The notes: generated from the letters alone by a model not told the origin. Counted from the stretch's first letter, positions 1-6,875 are shown. The stretch is DNA of 34,967 nucleotides from Chloroflexota bacterium (GCA_029555965.1 JAKQHY010000153.1:1-34967); one strand, 5' to 3'. Numbers and translations: made by a program.

Positions 1-18
1 ATCCTACGCGGCAATGGA

Positions 19-43
19 CGCGGAGACCGCGCCCCTACGGTAA
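19..43. repeat. Partial copy of a GC-rich REP-like palindrome
   Basis: This stretch matches the palindrome at 2305-2330 almost base for base: both share a ccgcgcccctacgg core preceded by cgcggRga. Here it overlaps the 3' end of the small coiled-coil gene and supplies its TAG stop (read on the minus strand at 37-35). In the other copy the element is translated through. Bases 1-18 show nothing else I can support. Confidence 0.6.
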
Positions 44-259
44 TCCCTCGTTGAAGGGCGGCGCGGCTGGCGTGGGAGGATGCAAGGCGGCCATCCGCTG
101 TAGAGCGCGGCGCGCCTCATCTGCCGACCAGCGTCCTACCATTTGCCCCACGTTGGTCAAGGTTTCCAGAGTTTCCCGCGCGATACGGAGTTCCTGCTCT
201 AATTCGCGCACCCGCGCCGCTAGTGTGGTATTCTCAGCCAACAGGGTTTCGGAGTCCAT
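35..259 (-). CDS. Small coiled-coil prophage protein (74 aa), hypothetical
   Basis: I do not recognise the family. The start is the ATG at 259-257, which shares one base with the TGA of the upstream gene (TGATG); this coupling is why I prefer it to the longer frame starting at 436, whose first part only shadows the upstream gene. Residues about 4-40 (starting MDSETLLAENTTL) have the heptad-like Leu/Glu/Arg pattern of a coiled coil, and the C-terminus is Pro/Ala-rich. There is no signal peptide or membrane segment. It follows a coiled-coil membrane protein in the tail-gene direction of the prophage, so a tail or lysis accessory role is possible but unproven. Confidence 0.6.
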   Translation of the reverse strand: MDSETLLAENTTLAARVRELEQELRIARETLETLTNVGQMVGRWSADEARRALQRMAALHPPTPAAPPFNEGLP

Positions 260-816
260 CAAATCCCCCCGGCCAGGATGCTGGCCGCCAGGTCTTTGAA
301 CAGCCAGAGGGCCAGTGCCCCTACGCCCACCGCCAGGACGCCCACCAGCACCCAGCGGATGCCCTTGAGCCACGGCTCCCACTCGCGCAGCACGGCTTCC
401 GCGCGCTCCAGGAGCGTATCCATAGCGCCTTCGCACTGCGCCTTCATCGTAGTCATCGTCTCAGCCTGCGCGTCTACCCGCTTTTCTATTGCTAGGGTGC
501 GCCGGTTGATTTGCATGTAGCTATCGCTCAACCCCTGATACTGCCGTTCTAACATCTGTGCGCGGCGTTGGGTGTCCAGGGCTGTGCCCGATGTGGCGGT
601 GAGCGCCGCGTCCTGCCGGTGTACATCCAGCCGTAGTCCTTCGATGGCCTGCTGGTGCGTATCGTCCCGCGCCTCCATTTTCTCGATGCGCGCTTCAATG
701 CGCGCCATCCCCTTCAGGATGTGCTCGTTTTCTGTGGCGATTTGCGCCAGGCCAGTCTGAAGCTGGCGAATTTCCTGTAGTAGGACGCCGTTGAAGTCTA
801 AGGGTTTAGTTTCCAT
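259..816 (-). CDS. Coiled-coil protein with C-terminal membrane anchor
   Basis: A 185-residue prophage protein. Residues about 5-150 are rich in Gln, Glu, Arg and Leu with heptad spacing, consistent with a long coiled coil. Residues about 155-172 are a hydrophobic helix rich in Val, Leu, Gly and Ala, followed by a short amphipathic tail, so the protein is probably tail-anchored with its coiled coil on one side of the membrane. It lies 25 nt after the end of the tail-chaperone frameshift frame, where a tape measure gene would be expected, but it is far too short and differently built for that. Possible roles are a lysis-module component or a superinfection/injection accessory. No strong ribosome-binding site is visible before the ATG. 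Confidence 0.7.
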   Translation of the reverse strand: METKPLDFNGVLLQEIRQLQTGLAQIATENEHILKGMARIEARIEKMEARDDTHQQAIEGLRLDVHRQDAALTATSGTALDTQRRAQMLERQYQGLSDSYMQINRRTLAIEKRVDAQAETMTTMKAQCEGAMDTLLERAEAVLREWEPWLKGIRWVLVGVLAVGVGALALWLFKDLAASILAGGI

Positions 817-841
817 AGTTCATTCACGTCAGGTAGTAGCG

Positions 842-1135
842 CTATCCCCGGCTTATTTCCGGCGCGGGCAGGCCGCGCCCTTGTCGCCATTCTCCCGGCC
901 AGTAGTCCAGGCGCGCGCGCAGGCGGTTGTGTGCCACCATCGCGGCGCGCGCCCACCGGGGTTCGGCATACCACGCGGATGGGGATAGCCCCCAGACGCG
1001 CGCCGCGCCCAATTCCTCAAATGATACGTCCGCCCGGATGTCCGGCTCATCCGGCGGCGACGGGATCGGGGAGAGCGGTGTCCCGTCCGCCGTCAGCCGG
1101 AAACGTATCCTCGGCGGCGCCGATGTCGTCCTCCG
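842..1135 (-). CDS. Tail assembly chaperone, frameshifted second frame (GT-like)
   Basis: An open frame runs from after a stop at 1138-1136 to the TAG at 844-842. From the GAT at 1051 it reads as convincing protein, with segments DVSFEELGAARVWGLSP and MVAHNRLRARLDYWPGEW. It has no ATG, GTG or TTG upstream of its conserved-looking part, while the preceding gene (1047-1472) ends inside it. This is the layout of the lambda G/GT pair, in which the second part is made only by ribosomal frameshifting between the major tail protein and tape measure genes. Here the shift needed is +1 (equivalently -2), somewhere between 1135 and 1047. I could not fix a slippery site. An unusual start codon or an error in the sequence are the alternatives. 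Confidence 0.6.
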   Translation of the reverse strand, partial: RRTTSAPPRIRFRLTADGTPLSPIPSPPDEPDIRADVSFEELGAARVWGLSPSAWYAEPRWARAAMVAHNRLRARLDYWPGEWRQGRGLPAPEISRG

Positions 1136-1472
1136 TCAAGGCCGTCCCATACATCGCCACTTGCACGGACTGGATGTCGGCGGGGGTGAGGAGCAGGCCA
1201 TACTCGATGTAGTCCAGTAGCCGCCCCTCGTCCCCCTCGCGGGACTGGATTCCCGCGTAGCTCAGGCCGCGCGGGAATGCCCAATCCTGCGGAACACTGA
1301 CTCCCGGCAACGCCATCAGCCAGGCCGCTTCCTGCATCAATCGCTCGCGCGCGGCCTGCGCTTCCGGCGTGTTGGCTGGCAGGCTACGCGCAATGGCGGT
1401 CATTGCGAAGGGGGGCACGGGATGCACGGTGAGAGTTTGCCCGTTGCTCAGGCTCACGGTCTGCGCGGGCAT
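1047..1472 (-). CDS. Putative tail assembly chaperone (G-like)
   Basis: A 141-residue protein directly after the major tail protein gene; its ATG shares one base with the upstream TAA (TAATG at 1474-1470), so translation is coupled. No catalytic motif is visible. The N-terminus (MPAQTVSLSNGQTLTV) and its size and position match the first frame of tail chaperone pairs that hold the tape measure protein during siphophage tail assembly. A second frame, in +1/-2 register, continues to 842 and has no start of its own. The family call rests on gene order and the frame arrangement, not on a sequence motif. Confidence 0.6.
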   Translation of the reverse strand: MPAQTVSLSNGQTLTVHPVPPFAMTAIARSLPANTPEAQAARERLMQEAAWLMALPGVSVPQDWAFPRGLSYAGIQSREGDEGRLLDYIEYGLLLTPADIQSVQVAMYGTALTEDDIGAAEDTFPADGGRDTALPDPVAAG

Positions 1473-2284
1473 TAGCTGGCGACCTCGGCGAACAAGACGA
1501 TTTTAGCGCCATCAGCAGGCGCTACGTCGAAGGTCAGGCTGCCGACCGCTTTGGCCAAGGCGGCCACGACCTCCGTCCCGTTGTTGTAGACCGTCATCTT
1601 GTCGGTGCTCACGGCGGTTTTACCTACCAGGGAGAACAGCACGGCGGCCCCGGTGCCCTCAAAGGCGCTCAGGCGCGGCACATACTCGGATGCGCCGTAA
1701 GCCAGTTGCATCTCGGTGCAGCCATCGGTCGCAAACACCAACGCCTCACCCCACGGCCATTTGCTCGTCACCTGCGCCGTGACCATATAGCGGCGTTCTT
1801 CGGTGGCGCGCTCGCCCCACTCGCCGCCCAGCGGCGTCAGTTTAGCGCGCATCAGCACCCACTCATAATGGCCGCGCCCGGAGTCGCCGGAGACGACGCT
1901 CTTCGCCTCGCGCCAGGCCAACAGCCACATATCGGGCAGGTCGGCCTGTTCTGTCGCCATCGGTAAGACCTTAGACTCTCCCACCGTTTTGACGTTGATC
2001 CCGCTAACCAGGGCTTCGGCGGTCATATCCAGCGCGCCCACGCGCAACTCGCCGGTGACGCCTTCCTGCGCCGGCAGGACAAACTGCGCCAACACGCGGT
2101 CATCGCCGGTGGCGGTCAGGCGTTGCCAGTCGGGGATGTTGAGGGTGAGGGACTTGGCGCCCATAATGCGGATGCCACTATACTCCGTGGCGCTTTCGAC
2201 GGTGGGATAGCCATTCGCATCCACCGCCAGGATTTGCACGCCTCTAAACGAGACGCTGGTAAGTTGTACTGCGGCTGCGGTCAT
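1472..2284 (-). CDS. Major tail protein (putative)
   Basis: A 270-residue protein that would form the tail tube. The ATG overlaps the previous TGA by 4 nt (ATGA) and is preceded by GGAGG six bases upstream, so the start is secure. The sequence is beta-rich, with segments such as SLTLNIPDWQRL and a C-terminal SLTFDVAPADGAKIVLF typical of Ig-like or tube-fold strands. Its order between connector/tail-completion genes and a frameshifted chaperone pair is the canonical place for a major tail protein. I see no signal peptide and no membrane helix. The function is inferred from synteny more than from diagnostic residues. Confidence 0.65.
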   Translation of the reverse strand: MTAAAVQLTSVSFRGVQILAVDANGYPTVESATEYSGIRIMGAKSLTLNIPDWQRLTATGDDRVLAQFVLPAQEGVTGELRVGALDMTAEALVSGINVKTVGESKVLPMATEQADLPDMWLLAWREAKSVVSGDSGRGHYEWVLMRAKLTPLGGEWGERATEERRYMVTAQVTSKWPWGEALVFATDGCTEMQLAYGASEYVPRLSAFEGTGAAVLFSLVGKTAVSTDKMTVYNNGTEVVAALAKAVGSLTFDVAPADGAKIVLFAEVAS

Positions 2285-2652
2285 TCGTTACCTCCTGTGG
2301 TATCGGGCGCGGGGACCGCGCCCCTACGGATAAATTCTTTGATTTTGGCGAGGCGCACCGGGCCTATGCCGGGTACGGCCAATAACGTTTCATCGGTGGC
2401 GGCGCGCACATCCGCGAAGGTCGTAATGCCTATGCCCACCAGCGCGCCCACCGTTTCCCGGTTCAGGCCGGGGATGTCGAATAGCTCCAGGCCGATGATC
2501 CCCGCGTCAGGGAGATCGGTCGGCGGCGGCGGCAGGGGACGCTCCATCACCGGCCCGTAGGGGTTGCAGCGGCAAAAGGCTTTTTCGCGGTCGCCGCGCG
2601 TGACCCACAGCACGGGAGCGGCGCATTTTGGGCATACATTCATATCATTCAC
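2281..2652 (-). CDS. Zinc-ribbon plus helix-hairpin-helix protein
   Basis: A 123-residue prophage protein with two recognisable parts. Residues 7-29 hold a Zn-ribbon-like Cys set (CPKC, then CRC). Residues about 60-110 carry two helix-hairpin-helix-like motifs (IPGLNRETVGALVGIGI and VPGIGPVRLAKIKEFI), the type used for non-specific DNA contacts. The start is GTG at 2652, overlapping the previous TGA (GTGA) with GGAGG seven bases upstream. A Pro-rich linker separates the parts. The last 18 residues are encoded across a REP-like palindrome, so the C-terminus may be recent. A DNA-binding protein inside a tail-gene block is unusual; it may act at the neck, in packaging or as a regulator. Confidence 0.75.
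   Translation of the reverse strand: MNDMNVCPKCAAPVLWVTRGDREKAFCRCNPYGPVMERPLPPPPTDLPDAGIIGLELFDIPGLNRETVGALVGIGITTFADVRAATDETLLAVPGIGPVRLAKIKEFIRRGAVPAPDTTGGNE
2305..2330. repeat. REP-like GC palindrome inside a coding sequence
   Basis: An 8-bp perfect stem (GGGCGCGG at 2305-2312, CCGCGCCC at 2316-2323) with a 3-nt loop, followed by cctacgg. A second, partly degenerate copy with the same flank lies at 19-43. Both copies occupy the 3' ends of prophage genes on the minus strand; here it is translated as RRGAVPAPD. Confidence 0.65.
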
Positions 2653-3074
2653 TGCGTTACCTCCAACGTAAATTCGATGCCGAGATAGGCGCTTCCGCCC
2701 AGATTGAGCACGCTCACGCCCTGGTCGCCGAGCAGGGTCAATTCCAGGATACCGACCAGTTGATTCAGGCGATTGTCTGGGTCCAGGGCGGCGCGCACGC
2801 GCGTGAAGAACGGTTCACAGGCGGCTTCGGCTTCGCCGGGGATGCCCTCCTGAAGCGGCAGGACGTACAGCCGCAGCGTGTAACGGCGTGTTTCGCCGTC
2901 ATAGATGCCATAGCCACGCACGGCATACGTCGCGGGGCCGGTGTAGATGACCCACGCGGGCAAGTCACTGGGCGGCAGGCTGTTGGGCGCAGTCGTGTAG
3001 ACGCGCCGCACGCCGGTGATGGCCGCCAGCACGGTCGCCAGCGCGGTTTTGATCTGGGTAGGGGTCGCGCTCAT
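2649..3074 (-). CDS. Tail completion / neck protein (putative)
   Basis: A 141-residue protein when started at the ATG at 3074-3072, which overlaps the preceding TGA as ATGA; a start four codons further upstream is also open. It has mixed alpha/beta character with a region TRRYTLRLYVLPLQEG and a C-terminal strand-rich end (YLGIEFTLEVTQ), in keeping with gp10/tail-terminator-like proteins of HK97-type phages. It lies between the head-tail connector gene and the tail genes, where tail-completion proteins are normally found. The name rests on position and size. Confidence 0.55.
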   Translation of the reverse strand: MSATPTQIKTALATVLAAITGVRRVYTTAPNSLPPSDLPAWVIYTGPATYAVRGYGIYDGETRRYTLRLYVLPLQEGIPGEAEAACEPFFTRVRAALDPDNRLNQLVGILELTLLGDQGVSVLNLGGSAYLGIEFTLEVTQ

Positions 3075-3643
3075 ACCGCCCCCCAACTGCGGCGCACGTA
3101 GGGCCGCAGGATGGCGATGACGTCCTCTGGCAGCGCCACGGGCACTTCATACTCGCCGGTGAGGGCGTTGCCGACCCGGGAGAATGGCGCCTCGCGTTGG
3201 CGATAAAGCCACAGCGCCAGCCGCGCGGCGGCCTGTACGATGTCGGCGGGGGGCGTGGCGCTGTATCCCCACGTCCCCGCCAACACGATGCTGCCCGCTG
3301 GATCGTCCGACCATTCCCAAGCGTAGGCCGATTTGAGGCATAGCCGATTCTTGCGCGTTGCGTTGAGCGGTTGCAGCGTATAGGCGGCTGCCGCCAGCGC
3401 GACGCCGTTGGTGGTCAAGGTGGTCACGCTCAACAGGTCATCATCCAGAAACAGGGTTTGGCCGTCCGTGTCCACGCCAGGCGTATAGGAGCGCGTCGCG
3501 GTGACGGCGCTGAACACGCGCCCGGTGTGGGCGTCCAGCAGTCGAGAGGCGCGCGTGATCAGGGTGGCGATGAGGGTGTCATCCGTGGTCAGGGTGGCCC
3601 CGGCTAACGCTTTTACGTCTACAGTAGTGCAATAGTCAGTCAC
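3071..3643 (-). CDS. Head-tail connector protein (gp6-like)
   Basis: A 190-residue protein with the N-terminal pattern of phage gp6-like connectors: YCTTVDVKALAG, then a stretch of helices with LITRASRLLDAHTGRVF, a beta insertion (TLFLDDDLLSVTTL), and a C-terminal helix pair ending EDVIAILRPYVRR. Connectors of this family form the ring under the portal that joins head to tail. The gene is followed by a 4-nt overlap with the tail-completion gene. It is separated from the capsid gene by an unrelated membrane-anchored protein, which interrupts the usual capsid-connector adjacency. Confidence 0.7.
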   Translation of the reverse strand: MTDYCTTVDVKALAGATLTTDDTLIATLITRASRLLDAHTGRVFSAVTATRSYTPGVDTDGQTLFLDDDLLSVTTLTTNGVALAAAAYTLQPLNATRKNRLCLKSAYAWEWSDDPAGSIVLAGTWGYSATPPADIVQAAARLALWLYRQREAPFSRVGNALTGEYEVPVALPEDVIAILRPYVRRSWGAV

Positions 3644-3658
3644 GCGCGCCTCCTCAGA

Positions 3659-4432
3659 TCAGGGAATGCCAATTACCAACCAGTCCACGTCCACCCCCAC
3701 CGGCGAGGCCGTGCTGTCTGACAACCACACGCTGGCTGTGACCGTTGTGCCGACGATCAGCGTGCTACAGTGGGTAGCGGTGAACGTGGCTGAGGAGATG
3801 GAGCACCACGCGGCGGTGGGCGAGCCTACTTTCTGCGTCAAGGCCGCCGTGCCGGTGATAGTGTCTGACCCCCAGGAGAATTGGAAATTGGAGTCCTCAG
3901 ACCCGATAGGATACAGGTTAGATGTGCCGTAGTTGAGAGTATTTTGTACATCCAGGTGATCGGCGATAGTCACGTAATGCGTGGGATTGGAGATCGCCCC
4001 CACCACGCCGATGGTCCCGCTCACGGTCAGGTTGCCGGTGATAAGCTCGTTGCCCTGTACGGTCAGCCCATCCACCGTAGAGGTGACGAAGCCGGCGATG
4101 TTGAATGTGCTCCCGGATTGTAAGTCAAAAGTTCCGCCAGATTCGACGACCCAGCTACAGCCGTCGCCGGCCGTCCACTGCTCTCCGCCGCGCTCTTGCA
4201 CACACGGCACATTGCTGAGGCCGAAGCTCTCCGCGCCCGGTACGCTCAGGGTCTCGATCTGCCGTTGGAGCAACGCCAGTTCCTCGTGCGCAACGTAGCC
4301 GCTGAGATCGGGCGTGGGTAACGGTTCAGGGATAACCGGCGTCACCGGCATCATGATCCCGAAATAGCCCAGGATCAATGCCAGTACGCACAGCGCGCTC
4401 ATTACGATATAGTTGATCTTTTGTTGGTTCAT
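3659..4432 (-). CDS. Membrane-anchored beta-rich protein, hypothetical
   Basis: A 257-residue protein I do not recognise. Residues 8-28 form a single N-terminal membrane helix, followed by a Pro-rich stalk (PVTPVIPEPLPTPDL), a short helical segment (EELALLQRQIETL), and from about residue 90 a Ser/Thr/Gly-rich domain of short strands such as GNLTVSGTIGVVG that resembles beta-helical fibre or adhesin modules. Four Cys residues could form two disulfides (two at 77-93 region, two near 210-222), which fits an extracytoplasmic location. It stands between capsid and connector genes and its Shine-Dalgarno is supplied by a heptamer array. Possible roles are a lysogenic-conversion surface protein, a head decoration or a fibre. 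Confidence 0.7.
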   Translation of the reverse strand: MNQQKINYIVMSALCVLALILGYFGIMMPVTPVIPEPLPTPDLSGYVAHEELALLQRQIETLSVPGAESFGLSNVPCVQERGGEQWTAGDGCSWVVESGGTFDLQSGSTFNIAGFVTSTVDGLTVQGNELITGNLTVSGTIGVVGAISNPTHYVTIADHLDVQNTLNYGTSNLYPIGSEDSNFQFSWGSDTITGTAALTQKVGSPTAAWCSISSATFTATHCSTLIVGTTVTASVWLSDSTASPVGVDVDWLVIGIP

Positions 4433-4433
4433 A

Positions 4434-4489
4434 TCCTAACTCCTAACTCCTAACTCCTAACTCCTAACTCCTAACTCCTAACTCCTAAC
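4434..4489. repeat. Perfect heptamer array, 8 x TCCTAAC
   Basis: Eight uninterrupted copies of TCCTAAC (GTTAGGA on the minus strand) fill the gap between the capsid gene stop (4493) and the next ATG (4432). Read in the direction of transcription the array offers a run of AGGAG cores; the one seven bases before the ATG is ideally placed as Shine-Dalgarno. Copy-number change would move or multiply ribosome-binding sites without touching either reading frame. Confidence 0.95.
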
Positions 4490-4492
4490 TTC

Positions 4493-5728
4493 CTAGGCGT
4501 GCATTTGCAGCACTTTGAACGCCTCGGCCAGCATTACGTGACCATCCAGCCGCATCCGCGCGAAGAAACCGACCTGCCCGTTAGCCATATAGAGATAGGG
4601 GTTACGGTCGACGGTCATCTGGGCGCGCTGGCCGATCCAGTAGTAACGGAAGTCCGCAAAGAGGATGGTCTTGGCGGTGGCGGCGATGGTCGCCATACTG
4701 TTGTTGGTGATGACCGGGCGCCCCAGCAGGCGGTCGGGTTGCCCTTCGGCCATCCCCGGCTGCCACAGGTATTGCCCCGTGCCGTCTATCAACTTGCGAA
4801 CGTATTTGATGGTGGCGTCGTTCATCATCCAGATCGCGTTCTGGCGATAGAGGTAGCCCAGGCTATGGTAAAGATCAATGATCTCATCCGGGTCAATGGC
4901 GGTCGGGGCGGCGGAGGTAACTCCGACGCCCGCGCCGGTGATGACGCCCTGGGGCGCAGTCGTGCCGTTGCCGGTGGTGAAGTAGCTATTCTCAAAGGCC
5001 GCGAACGCCTGGGTAAAATCGGGCGCGAGCACCTGCCCCCAGATGTCGAAGGCGGCGTCCGCCGCGAGTTCCTCGCTGACCTTGACGAGGCGGGTGGCCT
5101 TGTAGGGGGTGAAGGTGACGTGGCCGAAGCTGGGATCGGTTTCGTCGTAGGGCGCTTCTTCGTCCGTGAGCACGGCGGCGGCCTGGTGGGTGAGCGTGGG
5201 CACTTCCATCGTGTCCGAGGTCATTGCCACCACGCGCGCGCCGGCCGCCCGGATAATGCTTTGGTCGGTCAGCCCGGCTACCAGTTCCGCGTAGTATTGC
5301 TCTGGCACCAGATAGCCGCCTTCGCCGGGCGCGCCTTCTTCCAGCGCTTTGACGGCCTGGCGGCCTGCGCCGGAATGCAGGTACACGTCAAACGCCTTCA
5401 CCGCCGCGCGCCGCTTGTCTTCCGGCGCCTGCGCGGGCGCGGAGTTACTTTCCGGCTGCAAGTAGGGCGCGAGGGTGCGGTCAATAAGGCTCTTGATCTG
5501 CGCCTCGGTGAGTATGGCCGGCGTCTCGTCCGGCAATGCAGCGGCGATCAGCGCCTTGACCTGCGCCTCGGTGATGCTGGGCGTGACCGCTTTCATCTCG
5601 TCCAGCACGTCAGCGGGATCGGGGGTGCTGCTGGTCATACCGGCCAGCGCCAATACCGCTTCCAATTGGGCGTATTGCTCGTCGCTCAGCCCCGGCACCA
5701 GTTTCTTGATCGTGTCTAACAGGTTCAT
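4493..5728 (-). CDS. Nested in-frame capsid product (internal start)
   Basis: Inside the fusion frame, codon 203 is an ATG (5728-5726) preceded by GGAGG (5740-5736) with a 7-nt spacer, among the best ribosome-binding sites in the prophage. It sits exactly at the junction between the protease part and the delta/scaffold-capsid part. Starting here gives a 411-residue protein of ordinary HK97 major capsid precursor length. Many capsid subunits with few protease copies are needed per head, so dual initiation would set the ratio, much as lambda C and Nu3 share a frame. Initiation here is inferred from sequence only. Confidence 0.6.
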   Translation of the reverse strand: MNLLDTIKKLVPGLSDEQYAQLEAVLALAGMTSSTPDPADVLDEMKAVTPSITEAQVKALIAAALPDETPAILTEAQIKSLIDRTLAPYLQPESNSAPAQAPEDKRRAAVKAFDVYLHSGAGRQAVKALEEGAPGEGGYLVPEQYYAELVAGLTDQSIIRAAGARVVAMTSDTMEVPTLTHQAAAVLTDEEAPYDETDPSFGHVTFTPYKATRLVKVSEELAADAAFDIWGQVLAPDFTQAFAAFENSYFTTGNGTTAPQGVITGAGVGVTSAAPTAIDPDEIIDLYHSLGYLYRQNAIWMMNDATIKYVRKLIDGTGQYLWQPGMAEGQPDRLLGRPVITNNSMATIAATAKTILFADFRYYWIGQRAQMTVDRNPYLYMANGQVGFFARMRLDGHVMLAEAFKVLQMHA

Positions 5729-6334
5729 CGTCTTACCTCCAAATGCTTGAATAGATTTATAGTGAGACCTGACGGCTTGCACCGTCGTGAGATAGGGGCC
5801 AGCCGCCGGGGTCGGCGTGAGCGTTAGCTCGGCGATAGGCCAGGACTCCAATTTGCCATCGGACGCGCGTTGTACCAGATGGGGCAAACTGCCCGTGCTA
5901 TACCCTAATACACCATCGCGCACCAGGCGCAGCACGGCCTGTTCATACGCATCGCGCTCGGTCAATTGCGCCTCATACCAGACGCCGCGCTCGTCTTTGC
6001 GCACCGGATGGGCAATCCCGATCACGCGCGCGCCCATCTGCGGGTCTTGCCCGTGATTGTAGAGGACGGGCACGGTGGGATAGTGCGTGATCCAGAGATC
6101 GGTGTCGGGCGTGAAATACTCGCCCTGCAAATCCTTGTCCTCCGGGCCGGTGAAGGCGACGGCATAGCCGCCGATCACGCCATCCTTGAGCGTCAGTCCC
6201 TTGCCTTCGCTGGCATAGAGCGCGCGCAGATAGGCTTGCGCGGCGCGTTCGGTGTCAAAACAGTGCAGCGACTCGGCGGCGCCTTCTTTGAAAACACAGT
6301 ATTGCTTATCCTGTTGTTGAATAAACCAGGGCAT
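4493..6334 (-). CDS. Prohead protease-scaffold-major capsid fusion (HK97 type)
   Basis: One 613-residue frame holds three head functions normally made by two genes. Residues about 45-200 resemble the HK97-family (S78) prohead protease, with a candidate catalytic His in VLYNHGQDP and Ser in GYSTGS. Residues 203-310 (from MNLLDTIKKLVPG) are a helical, acidic delta/scaffold-like segment. Residues about 325-613 are the HK97-fold capsid, with GEGGYLVPEQYYAEL, an N-arm/E-loop region with DPSFGHVTFTPYKATR and the C-terminal ARMRLDGHVMLAEAF. An internal ATG at 5728 has a strong ribosome-binding site, so a shorter capsid-only product is likely. The gene starts eight bases after the gp10-like gene and is followed by the heptamer array. 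Confidence 0.88.
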   Translation of the reverse strand: MPWFIQQQDKQYCVFKEGAAESLHCFDTERAAQAYLRALYASEGKGLTLKDGVIGGYAVAFTGPEDKDLQGEYFTPDTDLWITHYPTVPVLYNHGQDPQMGARVIGIAHPVRKDERGVWYEAQLTERDAYEQAVLRLVRDGVLGYSTGSLPHLVQRASDGKLESWPIAELTLTPTPAAGPYLTTVQAVRSHYKSIQAFGGKTMNLLDTIKKLVPGLSDEQYAQLEAVLALAGMTSSTPDPADVLDEMKAVTPSITEAQVKALIAAALPDETPAILTEAQIKSLIDRTLAPYLQPESNSAPAQAPEDKRRAAVKAFDVYLHSGAGRQAVKALEEGAPGEGGYLVPEQYYAELVAGLTDQSIIRAAGARVVAMTSDTMEVPTLTHQAAAVLTDEEAPYDETDPSFGHVTFTPYKATRLVKVSEELAADAAFDIWGQVLAPDFTQAFAAFENSYFTTGNGTTAPQGVITGAGVGVTSAAPTAIDPDEIIDLYHSLGYLYRQNAIWMMNDATIKYVRKLIDGTGQYLWQPGMAEGQPDRLLGRPVITNNSMATIAATAKTILFADFRYYWIGQRAQMTVDRNPYLYMANGQVGFFARMRLDGHVMLAEAFKVLQMHA

Positions 6335-6342
6335 AGCGCCTC

Positions 6343-6870
6343 CTATAACTGATCCAATAATTTATCCACCGCGCGATCGAAAATCGCCAGGATTTCCGGC
6401 GCGCTCGCGGCCAGGCCATCCCGAAACATATACGCGCCCTGTGTTCCGCTGCGGGCAATCTTGGCGCTAATGGCGCGGGCTACGGCTACATCTTCGGCCT
6501 GTTGTCGCGCGCGGCCCCCGGCCCGCCGCCGTGAGCGGACGCTGTAAGTCCCCGCCAACTTGAGCTTGTGAACCCACTCTACCAGCGGTTGCAAGGGCGG
6601 CCAATGAGGAGCAGTCCCTTCTTCCACGGCTGGCGCGTAGGATACGGAGGTCCCGACAAGGCCGGTTACTTCCGCGGGGGTCTCCGTCACTTTATGCGTG
6701 ATACTGCCCCGCAGGTTGCCCCACGCCACCGGCGTGCGCTGCGCCACCGCATCTTCGAGCACCAGCACGGCCTCGGTCATCGCGTCCTGGGCTACAGACG
6801 CGAATAATGCCGGCAGGCGGTCGAGTTTCTTCTGCAATTCTGCCAAACCCTCGATCTCAAAATCGGCCAT
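6343..6870 (-). CDS. HK97 gp10-like protein
   Basis: A 175-residue protein with the N-terminal signature of HK97-gp10-like proteins: FEIEGLAELQKKLDRLP, then helices, then NLRGSITHKV and GTSVSYAPAVEEGTAPHWP, the last being the typical Y-A-xx-E-x-GT-xx loop. Such proteins join head and tail. Its place before the capsid gene rather than after the connector is unusual. The ATG at 6870 follows a TATAAC box by only six bases, so the message from that box would begin at or next to the start codon. The middle carries a very basic Arg-rich stretch (VRSRRRAGGRARQQ). Confidence 0.75.
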   Translation of the reverse strand: MADFEIEGLAELQKKLDRLPALFASVAQDAMTEAVLVLEDAVAQRTPVAWGNLRGSITHKVTETPAEVTGLVGTSVSYAPAVEEGTAPHWPPLQPLVEWVHKLKLAGTYSVRSRRRAGGRARQQAEDVAVARAISAKIARSGTQGAYMFRDGLAASAPEILAIFDRAVDKLLDQL

Positions 6871-6875
6871 TTTCG

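Noticed and set aside
853-1050. 65-codon minus-strand frame with an ATG after the tail chaperone
   Set aside because: Its product (Arg/Gly/Trp-rich) looks random, whereas the adjacent frame ending at 842 reads as a normal protein and fits the frameshift arrangement.
4499-5719. 406-codon plus-strand frame opposite the capsid gene
   Set aside because: Shadow of the capsid gene, Gly/Arg/His-rich, no RBS.
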